Below, one piece after another: positions 45,151-57,293 of a stretch of 64,000 nucleotides of DNA (position 1 is the first letter of the stretch; each line of letters starts with the position of its first letter). Under the pieces are notes generated by a model. It worked only from the letters and a program-made list of their open reading frames with translations. It was not told where the DNA came from and ran no database searches. Position numbers and translations under genes: made by a program. Source of the DNA: Diadophis punctatus similis. Taxonomy: Eukaryota; Chordata; Lepidosauria; Squamata; Dipsadidae. The stretch lies in contig JALIGW010000029.1 of NCBI GenBank assembly GCA_023053685.1, positions 2,021,001 through 2,085,000 of the forward strand, given 5' to 3'.

Positions 45151-48100
45151 TCAAATCTTCCGATTAAAAAAAGAAATGTGACAAATCGTCCTTGGCCCAA
45201 GATTTCCTGGATCCAATTATAGATCCGCGTTGAAAGCTGTCTTGAGAACGGCGATGGCGGGCGGCTGCACGAAGTTGGCGTTTCTTATCGATCTGGCCTC
45301 GCCTTTGAGTTGCGCAACTCGCACTTGAAATGAAGAAAAGCTCCGTCGGCCAATGAAAAGCGGGGCTTTTTGGGGGGTCAAGAGGAGCCTCCGATTGCGT
45401 CTCTCTCCCGCGCTCTTCTTCCAGTTTCGGGCGTGCTCCTCTGAGGTTTACGGGCCACTTTAAATCCAAATAAAAATGCCTTGTGACGATTGCCCTGCCG
45501 TTTCCAGTTTAAGGAAACAAAACGGATTGCTTTGTATACATCTTGCTGTGTGTAAAATAACTGTTTGCTAGTTAGAAAAGCCAACAGAAATGCCTTCTTT
45601 TCTGGCTGTGATCATTCTTGCATATAGGCCTGTAAATCCGGCATACGTATTAGGAAATCCCTCATTGCCATTTAGTTCAGTCAGATCTATTTTAAAGTAA
45701 ATGTGTGCAAGATTACAATGGGAGTGATCTAAACCTAATTTAGCAAAACTCGCTGTTGCTGTTCTGTGCTGCTTTCGATCGTATTTTCAGTTTTCTCAAG
45801 GTTACTGTAATAAATGGCTTATTTAGAGGCTAGTTTATACCTGTCCTGTCAAAAATACTGTTGAATTCAAAGTTTTAAGTCAGTAGAATATTGTTGCTTT
45901 AAATCCACATTACATGTAGGTTTTTGCTAGTTTGTCATTCAGACTTTCCTGCCCTCCATATGTTTCTGGCATATTTCACTATACAATCCAAACTAGTTGG
46001 AAAAGTCCCTGCCTTTTAATCTGGATTTCTTGTGCAATTATGGATCTAACTGCAGTAAATATTAGATCCTTTTACTCAACATTCATTTTCATTTTATTTC
46101 TCCTTTCTGCTCTGAAGAGTAACCCAGTAAAAAAATCATTGTTCTTTAATTGCATCATGCCTAACACTTAACAAAAAATATGCTGTCTTCAGTACAGTAA
46201 CAGTTGCAACTGAACCATTCTCTCTACATCCGGGGTGTCAAACTCTCGGCCCATGGGCCAGATGCATCACTGCTGGCCATGCCCATCCCTGGTTTAGTGA
46301 AGGGTTTGATACCCCTGCTCCACATCACTCAATCTGAAAAAAACTCTTCCCAACAAGATGACAGTAATGAAAATTGCAATGTTGTGTTCAAATAGATTTC
46401 TATATGGGATATAAAAGTTAAAAGTATTAAAAAGCCATTCTCAAAGATGTGCAACTTTGCAGGGAAAAAATGGATGGCTGACAAATACTTCCTTTCACAA
46501 AAAATATATGCTGACACAAAAAAATGTAAGAAAATTGAACAATGATTGCTATGCAAGGTCTTTTGCATGGTGATCCACTTATTTGTGTTCATATTTGATA
46601 TATGGCTTTCTTTTCTACATGCACCCGGTTAAGAGGCAGGCCTCAATGTGCAGAATATAGACTGTTCACAATCTGTAAATGAGGACATCTGTAACTGACA
46701 AGTGATTTCAAGAGTTACATGCCATGTCAGTGGAGTTTTTAATTTTACATCAATGAATAGTATCCATTTTAAAATAAATAAGGAAAGTGTTTAATAATAG
46801 TTTCCTGAATTTTATTAATTATTGGGGGTATTCATCATAGATAATAGAGGAAGTACTGAGTATAAAACATGCACCCCACGATTCAGATACAATACTAAAA
46901 TGGAAGTGGAATGTTCTAAAATGTGCACCAAAAGAGGCCAGGAAAGCTGCTTTTTGCTAAGGACAATGAATGCATATTGACTAGCATAGGAGGAAAATGT
47001 ACAGAGATTCGTAAAAACAGTTGAATAAACATTCATAAAACAGCAAGTATAAAACAACAACACTTAAAGGGTGTTCAGTAAATTTTATCAATGTTAAGTT
47101 CATGAGAACAAAAACAGTTACAGCATTGGAGGCATTACACGACGGCATTCTGCACAAACTGTTCTGCTTTGCAGTCTCATCACTGGAATAAAGTGGTGTC
47201 ACAACATGGAAAAAGTAAGGGACTTTGCTCTGACATCTCCAATTAGTATCAAGGAGGACTCTCACTTTGACAAGCCACTTTGCTTCAACAGAAAAATCTG
47301 TTCAGCCATACATTTCTACAAAAACCAATGAAGTGGCTGTGTTGCAGTGTTTAATTCTTCTCAGCCCATGTTGAAAGTGAGACACAGAATTTCTATACTT
47401 TTTGAACATTTTGTTCATTAGTCTATTTCAAGTTCTGTGTTTTTCTTTATTGGTCAAATTTATAATTTTATAGTACTATTTACTATTAAAGACTATTAAT
47501 AGTCTAATTATATAGACAAATAACAAAAATAAGACTTAATTTCTTTTTTTAAGAACATAAATTGGTGTTTAAGATATGATTAAAAACTTTGTTTTGGGAA
47601 AAAAACCTAGAAAATATTTTCAAAAATGGTCATTTTGTCAATAGGAAAAAATACCCAAGGATGCCAAATGTAATCAGATATTTAGGTTCTTTGTGTGAAT
47701 TAACATAAATTTGGTCCATAAATCTTTCGTGTCTTAGTTGCCATTACACTGTTTTTCAGTGAAACATATAAAAGACCGTTAGACAAGGCTTATTATATAA
47801 AGTTCCTTAAACTAATGTGAACAATACGAAAGTAAAATAATATTTCTGATAAAATCATGTATTTTTCAGCACTGTACTTATAATTTGTCATTTAAGTTGT
47901 TTAGGTTTTTTAAATAACAGAACAAAACCCAGTCTGAATAAGTTTCAAAATCTGTTAACCTTTGTAAGTCACATACAAACTTCATTAATGTTACACCAAA
48001 TCCATAACAAAATACAAGTTCCGATACATGGCTTCAATAAATATACTCAGAGATTTATTTAATTTTGCCCAACTTTAAGAACATAAACATTATTTTATGA

Positions 48101-49010
48101 TCTCTGCAACCTCAGCGCATTTTTCTGTACTCTAATGTATACATGTGTTTTCTTTTTTTATTATGAGCTAAGGCAGTAATAAGAGTCCAAATCTGTCAGT
48201 GTACTCCTAAGAAATAGGGGAGTGATACATTCACCCAAAGGATAAAAATGCAGTAACAGTTTTTGCTTGCTTTTTAGCAATAAACAGGTGTATTCTTATA
48301 ATAGTCTATTAACAATAAAATTGAGTTTCTAGAATTTGCAATTTATCCTTCATCATAAAAAAGAAAACTTTGTGCATACATTACTTAGGCATAATATTTT
48401 TCCTACTAGAAAAGAGTTGAGTGACATTCTGTTGCAGATGAAGTTTTCTAAAGCAACATTTGCCAAAGTAATATGAGTTCAATGGTGGAGGAGACATTTG
48501 TAAGAAGAATCAAGAAGGAAGGAAGGACACTTAACTTTGTTCACTGAATTTGTTCTAAATTCATGCAGTGATTTTTCCTTGAGCTGATTTTGAATCTCAT
48601 TAGGGAGCAAATTATTAAAATAATCAAGAGGAGATGAAAAAGGTCGAAACTTCCAATAGGTTCATGAAGCTTCCTGCTGACAATTCTCCTTTGTCACACA
48701 AATCTCCCTCCACACATAGCCCTCTTTATTTCTTATCAGCAAAACAAATAGGTGGGAAATCTGTATGCAACTTCTCTTAAGATATTAATGAAGGAGGAAA
48801 ACCCCTGTCCTTCAGAACAGTTTGCAATTAATCTGTGGAAAAAGGAGAATTTACTGTCGTCATAATCAAGGCTCCAAGCTCTCATTCACTGAAGGTGTTT
48901 TTGCACTAAAGTCGTGTGACAAATAATCAGAACAGAAAACTGCCTGCTCTCCCATTGACCAGCTGGTAAACTCAGTGTAGCTTATTAAAAAATTCATTGT
49001 TTCATGGTTC
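45151..49010. other. Spacer between MTCH2 and AGBL2
   Basis: AT-rich after a GC-rich first 300 bp. It contains one 88-bp hAT element and otherwise no recognised gene. AGBL2 3' UTR should begin below 49011; a minus-strand AATAAA at 48725-48730, 280 bases past the stop, is a reasonable poly(A) signal. Nothing else can be named between about 46.4 and 48.7 kb. Confidence 0.6.
46230..46317. mobile_element. Short hAT element, GTGTCAAACTC family
   Basis: 88 bp, ends GGGGTGTCAAACTC and GGGTTTGATACCCCTG, flanks CTCTACAT and CTCCACAT (7 of 8). Confidence 0.7.
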
Positions 49011-52000
49011 CTAGTACACCAACTTAATGCTTGAAATAGTTTCTCTGCTATCTTGTGATGAATATTTTTGACCGATTGCTTTGTGTAGTCCCTTGGTATT
49101 GCAACAGTATTCATTTTCTGCCCTCAGAAGTATCGGGTCAATTTGGAAAGGCTTCCATATGAATTCTCGATGAGGAAGAACCTGTGACCTGCTTTGACTC
49201 AAGTGCCACCTAGGTCTATTGCCTAATAGAATCTGAGATTTCAAGGAGAGACTTCGACGTAGCATTGAAGTCACAGAAGGTACTTCAGGGTTCCACCACA
49301 AGGACCTAAACAGGAAGGGGGGGGAGTGTTAAATAAGTTTATGATCATAACAAACAACATATAACAATGTTTTCAAATAGATGGCTCGTAGTTCTACCAA
49401 ACAAAGTACACTTTACAGTTGTTCCATCTTTTCCTCTTCAATGGATTTTTTAAGAAAAGGGTAGAACAAATGCTGGATGAATTTCCTCTGGCTTTTTGAA
49501 GTAGAATCTCAAAGGGATTCCAGTTTCCTCACAGAAACTATGGTACTGGGGGTTGGACTGTTTAATGATTTTCCTTCATAATCCCTTTCACTAATTATGG
49601 TTTGTCCTTAGGGAGAAATGTAGTTAATCACTTTTCCTTCTGGGGAGTAGGACTTTGATAAAGAAAATAGTGAAAGAATGATGGAAAGAAGAAATACATT
49701 TCCTATCACAGCTACTGGGTAAATATATTATTTTTTTTAAAAAACTCACAAACTCAGAAGCAAAACAGTATCATAGAATGGATGTGAACTTGATGCTTAG
49801 GAGTTAAAAATGCAAGTAATAATTTTAATGTATTTCTTCAGGTGGCAAATAATATGATGTCTATATATTCTGTTCACCATGCCTGAATTCTAAGAACTTA
49901 AACGTAACTGTAATTGGTGAATTATGATGTGTTCTTTCATAAATAATCTCCCTTTTTAAAAAATTATTTAGGGTTGTAGGATGGCATTACCATTTAAGCC
50001 GAAAATGCAAAACTTGTTCCAAATTGTCAAGTGCAAGAAACCTGGAACAGTTTAGTTCAAAGCACTTCAAGTTTATTTCACATATAGCAAGAAAAATATT
50101 GAAAAGAATTATAAAACTAGCCTTTGCTGATCTTCCTAAAATCAGTAGTTTTCAGAAAGTCATTATTGAACTCAATAGCTTTTATAAATCATTATGGGTT
50201 TTTATTACTAAACATATTTAATTTTCAATGGGTCTTGGCCAAATGTCAGAGGCATCACATATTCTTAAATTGCCTATGGGATAATATTGTAGGATGCCAA
50301 TTCTGAACTGACAACTTGCATTTTCCACCCAAGTAGGGAATTGCTTCCTCTGGTTTAGGGCTATATATAGGGACATTAACCCAATGGATATTCTCTGCAT
50401 GTCTTCCATCCCTGAGTATCTATATAGAGAGAATATGCATATTATCCTCTCAGAACATAAGAGCTTGTTCACCACCGTTTCCCAAAAGTCTGCAAGCCTG
50501 TTGAACACAGCAGCAGCTCTGCAAGGAAGAAGAAGAATTTTATGGTGATGGAGGAGTGTGACGAGATGGATGGGTACAGGTTTGTTTCATGCTTAAGTGT
50601 AAGAAAAGGACAAAAGAATCTGATGAACAGCAATGTACATCAACGGCATCCTATTCAAAGCTAAATACCTAACTTCAAAGACACACATCAAACATGGAGC
50701 ATTACATCAGGACAATATTCATTTTAAACTGTTAAACTGTATAACTGTTTGAGGATTAGTGTCTGGGGCACACACCACTGCCATTTCACTAAACACTCAT
50801 TGTAATCTCCAAGAGCTGGTAAATTGGAATACCTGTACCGTTTGACTCCAGGGCAAGTTTGACTTGATGGAAGAGAGGTACCTATAGAGAAACAAAAATA
50901 CGTTTTGGAAAAACATCCACAAAATCATAAAGTAATAGCAGTAATGCATTTTTTTCCTAAGAGCTTTTTCTCTATGTAGATGATGAGGGTGCAGTGTTTA
51001 TAACAGACCAGTTTCTGCACTTACATAGCCCATAGTACAAAATTGGTGTCTGAGTGGCATTTTAATTATACCCAAATGGTCATGCTTTACTCCAAACTTT
51101 GTATTTTTTTCATCTATTGAAATCTCTTATTATAATTAGCCATACTTCCAGTAATACTTATTTCTTACACATTCCACAAAATTTGCTAGTCTTTTGGCAT
51201 ATGCAGCATCTCATACCTGCATCCTGTTTCCCATTGGAATGCACATAAAATTGAGCAGGAAGCTGTTTGATGGTTGATGTTGTGAAGCTGTTTCGCTGTA
51301 TTGGTGATAGAGGAATTGTGGATATCAGGAGGGGGCTAGGATTCTTGATCCTGAACTCACATTCAGTCAGGGGAACAATCTGTTTTCCTCTAGGAATCTC
51401 TATATAGGAGATATTTTGTAGAAAGCACATATCAAGGGAAAGGATCTCAAAATTCTCTAAAATATACTTTTCTGGAATCGGAAAAACTCTTACCTTATTC
51501 ACTTTAATGTGTTTCAAATGAAATACATTTGCATAGATATTTAGTGGCTCAACAGAATACAGCAAAGTCCCTTTTGTGAGATCTGAACAATGTTACACAG
51601 TTAGCAGTCTTGAAAGGATGATATTTTACCTTTTTTTTTTGCTCTGCTTTGTCACAGGCAAAAAGTGGTATTGAATAAAATAGATATTTAGTATTGAGCA
51701 CATTAAACATCTCAGGCCCAAGGTTTAGAAGGAATATTTCATGTCTACAAGTGTTTTCAAACACAAAAACCATAATTTCTAAATTCATATCTATAAATCA
51801 TACCATAGCACTCTCACTGGATTATTATGAGTGAGGTTTGAGGTCACATTATTCCATTATTACTTTTATAGAATCTCTATTTTGAACCAGTGGAAAAGAG
51901 CTTCAAGGCAGAATTTATACTACTGTCAGCATGTTAAATCAGTGCGTGGTGGCGCACTGGTTAGAATGCAGTATTGCGGGCTAATTCTGTTGACTGCCGA

Positions 52001-55000
52001 CTGCCGGCAGTTCGATTCTCACCATCTCACATTTGACTCAGATGACTCAGCCTTCCACCCTTCTGAGGTCAGTAAAATGAGGACCCAGATTGTTGGGGCA
52101 ATATGCTGAGTCTGTAAACCGCTTAGAGCAGGGGTGTGAAACTCACACCGTCATGGCGGCGTCACGTGAGGTATTGGGACTTTTCCCCCCTTCGCTAAAC
52201 CGGGTATGGATGGGGCCAGTGCGTGATGCATCCAGCCCATGGGCCGGGAGTTTGACAGCCCTGGCTTAGAAAGAGCTGTAAAGTACTATGAAGTAGTATA
52301 TAAGTCTAAGTGCTATTACTATTGCTACTGAATGCTCTTGAACAATAATAGTCACTTCATCTTGAAATGTGTAGAGGCAATTTTAAAAATAATATAGGTT
52401 TGTGAAAGTTTGGAAGGGAAATCAACTACCAGGCTGGATGACGATTGCAATGTGATATAACCAAGTTTATTGCTTATTTGCATGAAACTAAGAGGTACAA
52501 ATATAAATTAATAAGATAAAGATGCTGGAACAGGGAATTTTGATAGTAGTCATAATTTCACATAAACAAGATGGATTTTTCCATAATGCATGTAGAGTGT
52601 TAATAGCTGGGATAGTGCATTCCCAGCATACCTAACAGTATACCAAGATCGTTAGAATTAATTAAGATCCAGAACCATCCTCTGCTACCATGTTAGATAA
52701 GAATTACTGTCATCAGAGGCGAAATAGACCTTTTCCTGAAACTCTGACATTATAGAAAGAAAACCGCAGTTTAAATACTAAGGTATAAAATATTTATTTC
52801 GGTACAAAAACAAATAAATCACATCCTGGCTATAAAAAAGGCCTTGCTCCTTACAGAAGCAGAAGAAGAAGGGAGGAACAAAAGAAAGGAATGTATACAT
52901 GCGTACTAGGAACATATTAATCACGTGCTCAGGAATAAACCATTATATTTGATAGGGATGCATCTCCCCTGCATATACATGTAACAGGCAATATAAAATC
53001 ACTGCCTGACAAAGATAAATATCTTACCTTGACACTTTTGACTGTTACTTGAGTTTTCTCCCTGCAAAAATAAAGAGACTGAATTACCCAAATGGCCCTG
53101 TATCAGACAAATGTATGTCTTAAGTCTCTGCTTTTCTTATGTTACAAATATATTTGCTGATAATGATTAATGAACATTACTTGCCTTTCTTGCAATTCTT
53201 TATTGTAGAAATTATGGCAAGTTTGAAATAGCATTTGCAATGTTAAAATTGGACATAAAATTTTGGACATCTGTATTCAAAGATACAAAAATATTTATAT
53301 GCCTTACATAGATTCAAATTAATTAATTTTGCATTCTAATGGAAAACGTTTCTAGTTGACTGCTTCTAACCAATAAAGCTACATTTGACCCGATTTTATT
53401 TGCTTCTTACCACAACTTTTTCCTTGTGCTTTAATGGATGGTTCACAACAAATTTCTGATGCAAATCATTTCTTTCTTTCCTGGTTTGCAGAAGTTTCTT
53501 CTTCTTCTTTTTCTTCTTCTCATTACAGTCCTCCAAAAAGAAATACTCCAATAATTAAACATATCAATGATCAAATTGTGATACGCTAACCTATGTCAAA
53601 TCAGCTCGATTGTTACAAAAATTGTGAATAAATTTTTGAATGCATCAAAGTGGTTAAAATATGTTTTGGGGTGGAATAAGAAAAACATAATTAAGGTTTT
53701 AGCCATGTTATCTCCAGTCTGGAATATGGGAATATTCTAAAGACATATAAATTGGTTCCTATGCTGTGTAAAGATGGTGTTACTTTTTCCAAATCTTGCT
53801 GCAATAAAGAAACAGGCAATTAATTATTGGTCCCCTTATTCTGAAATATAAAATTGTCAAAGTGTTACCAGCCATTGTTCAAATCAAGCTATATTTTTAC
53901 CAGATTTAAATATTCCTAAATATTATAGCTATTTTTGGATTGCAATTGGCCATAATCATAAAGTAAACCCAGTTGAATATTAGAATTTCTGATTCGACAT
54001 GCATTAGGGTGCAGTGTTATTGTTCCATTATTATTATTATATAAAGCTGTGATTTCTCATTTATAAATAGAATTCTTGGACTTCTACAGTGGTTTATCCT
54101 GGCTTAGTTACGGACTAATCACATTGGCTACTTAGGTTTTGAACAAACTATTTACCATCAATTTTAAAATTATTTACTGAATTTATATCCTGACACTGAG
54201 AGTAGTATTTTTCTTCTTATACCAATTGTTTGAGATACTTCTGGCTAAGAGAAAATAACTGGCCCTAAATCCCCCAGGATGTTCTATAGTCAAAACAACT
54301 TGAATCTGAGTCTACATAGTTCAAGTCCAGCACTTTAGTCCAGTGGTGAAATCTAAAAAATTTCCCTACCGGTTCTGTGGGTGTGGTTTGGTGGTCATGT
54401 GACCAGGTGAGCTCAAAAACCAATTTTCACACTTTACACAAAAATAACACAAAAGCTACACAACTGACTCCTACACAACTGACTCTCACACAATGCAGAC
54501 GCAGCTGGACTTCACACAAAATGGCCCTTGCAACAAAGCAGGAACCTCACAGAGTCACAGTTCGGGTGAATAGGTAGTTTAAAAAAAATGCTTTAAAAAG
54601 TTTTTAAAGGTTCCGATGATCCCCTCTCAGCTGATTGTCAAACAACTGAAAGTCATGTCTTTTTTTTTTACATTTTTAAACATTTTTTTTACTACCAGCT
54701 CCAGGGAATAGGTAGTAAAAATGCTTTTTAAAAAATAAAAACAGGTTCATCAGCTGTGACAATCAGCTGTGCTGCGTGATGGTGGAAAACTTATTTTTTA
54801 CTTTTTAAAAGCATTTTTACTACCGGTTCAGAGAACTGGAAGTATTTGTTACTAACGGTTCAGGCGAACCGGCCCGAACCGATAGCATTTCACCCCTGTC
54901 TCAAATTTGCTTTTTCTAAAGGCAGCTGGACTATTTTTTGAAGAAGACAAAGATGTTTTGCTTCTCATCCAAGAAGCTTCATGATGAATGAAGCTTCTTG

Positions 55001-57208
55001 GTTGAGAAGCGAAACATTTTCTTCTTCCTCAAAAAACAGTCCAGCTGCCTTTTGAAAAAACACCTTTGAGGCAACTATGACCTGGATGACTGAGAATCTC
55101 CATAGATGTACGAGCTCTATATTGCACAAATACAGTATATAGAACAGAAATTGTATCATCTTCATGTTATGTCTGCTGAATGCATGGATAGTATAAAGTT
55201 AGAGGCTGTTAAGTGCATTATCCTTGCTTAATAAGCTGAATTATCTATATGAAGATGGCCTCACAAAAAACAGATGAAACCCTGCCCAATAGAAGTGAAC
55301 ACCAAGAAGGGAAAAGATTTAGTCATTATATTATATTGGCTCATTTGTTTTACGTCTTCATTGTGAACCATTTAGTAATCCTGTTATTTTCACAATATTT
55401 AACCACAAGAACTTTTTGCTTTGGATATGCATGCAATATTCTCACAAAGTAAGTAGAGTTAGAAAAAAAAATCACACTTGTTTATCATTTGCATTTCCAG
55501 CATGAACACAGCCAATTATAGAATGCAACTTCAGAAAAGATTACAGACTATTTCTTTCTTTGTTAATTGTTCTCACTGACAGGAAATTACTCCTAGGTTC
55601 CAGGTTGGATCTCTCTTTGACGAGCTTCTATCCACTGCTTCTTGTCCTGCCCTTGGGTGCTATGGAGAATAAATGGAGCCCCTGCTCCCTGCGACAGCCC
55701 TTCTAGTATTGGAAGACTGCTATCATGTCTCCCCGAGCCTTCTTTTCATCAGGATAAACATTCCTAGTTCCCTTAGCGGCTAAGGGGTCTGCAACCTGCA
55801 GCTCCGAAGCCACATGTGGCCTTTGGGCCCTCTGCTGCGGCTCCCTGTCACCCTGTTGCAGCAGAGGGATGAAAGAGCCATCATCCTGTCACGGCAGTGG
55901 CATGGCCGGAGCCTTAGTGCGGGAGCGAAGCGCCCCTCTACTTGCCTTTGCGTGGCAACAGCATTCCGCCTTCATTGTGGTACATTTGCTGTTGCCGCCA
56001 GCAAAGAGGGCTGGGAGAGAATGGCGGGGGCGGGACTTGCAGGGTGGGGTCCATCCCCCAAGCCTGATCTTCCTCCTCCCTTGTCGGTGGGGCCAACAGA
56101 AAGAAGGGGGCAGCATGGGGAAGTGCTCCCCTCCCCCACTGAGCACAACAGCCCAATGGGGGGGGATGGCCCAGCAGAAGCGGCGGAACACTGTTCGCCG
56201 CCTTTGAAACGCGCCACTTTCTGTTTCCTGATCCTTCTCCAGCCAGCGATGGCTGGGACCGTGGGGGGGGGAAGCAGAGGTGTCAGGCTGCTCCCCCCCT
56301 CAGCAAGCCAGGCCTGGAGGAGCGCGGAGAGTTGCAGGTGAGCACCAGAGGGTCAGAAGACGCACTCCGATGTAGCCCCAACACGCGTTTCCAGCGCACA
56401 CTTCTTTGTCCTGAAGTAGGATTGAATGGGGAGAAGGGAGCAGGGGGAAGGATAGGAGGGAAGGAGAAGCCCATAGCTGGCTTTCCTTTGGCATGGGGCG
56501 GGGGGAAGACCCAATACCCCCTCCATAGCCTGCCCACTGCTCTTGCAGCACCTTGCACAGCATAGTGAAAGCTAGCGTGCTTCACAATGGCAGAGACTGG
56601 GTCCCCTCCCCCCTCCTGGAGCCCATTCCCTGCCCCACTCGCCCCTGGCAACTTTCTCGGGGCGGAGAGGAAACCCAGAAGTAGCCGCTTGCCATTTCCC
56701 ACCGGGGGGGGGAGAGAGAGGGGGCGGGATTCGGCTGGATTCGGCCCTCGCCAAAGACACTCACCCATCAGCCAGTCTCTCTTTGTGTGTTTCTCTCTCT
56801 CTCTCTCCCTCCCTCCCTCCCCCCCCTCTCTCTCTTTCTCCCCCCGTCTCTGTGTCTCTTCTCACTCTCTCGGAAAGCCCTGCATGCTCTCAGGCTCTTC
56901 GCTACCCATTTTTCTTTCTTCCTTTTGGAAATCTGGGCTGGCTGAGGAATGAGCGCAACCCACAGCGGAGGGTTCCCTGCTCCTCCTCCTTCTCTCTCGC
57001 TGGCTGTGGCAGGGCTGGGAGGGTGCGCACTAGAGGAGGAGGGGGAGGAGGAGGGAAGCCTCCATTGTGGGTTGCGCTCATTCCTCAGCCAGCCCGGATT
57101 TCCAAAAGGAAGAAAGAAAAACGGGTAGTGAAAAGACCCAAGGAGAGCACGCAGGGCTTTCTGAGAGAGTGAGAAGAGACACAGGGACAGGGAGTGAGAG
57201 AGAGTGAG

Positions 57209-57293
<85 letters not shown>

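Noticed and set aside
44556..45200. 214-codon minus frame over the MTCH2 promoter
   Set aside because: It includes MTCH2 exon 1 but runs through the exon 1 donor and GC-rich upstream DNA; only 44811-44897 fits the protein.
55814..56341. 175-codon plus frame
   Set aside because: Lies wholly inside the long hAT element and other frames over the same GC-rich DNA are equally open.
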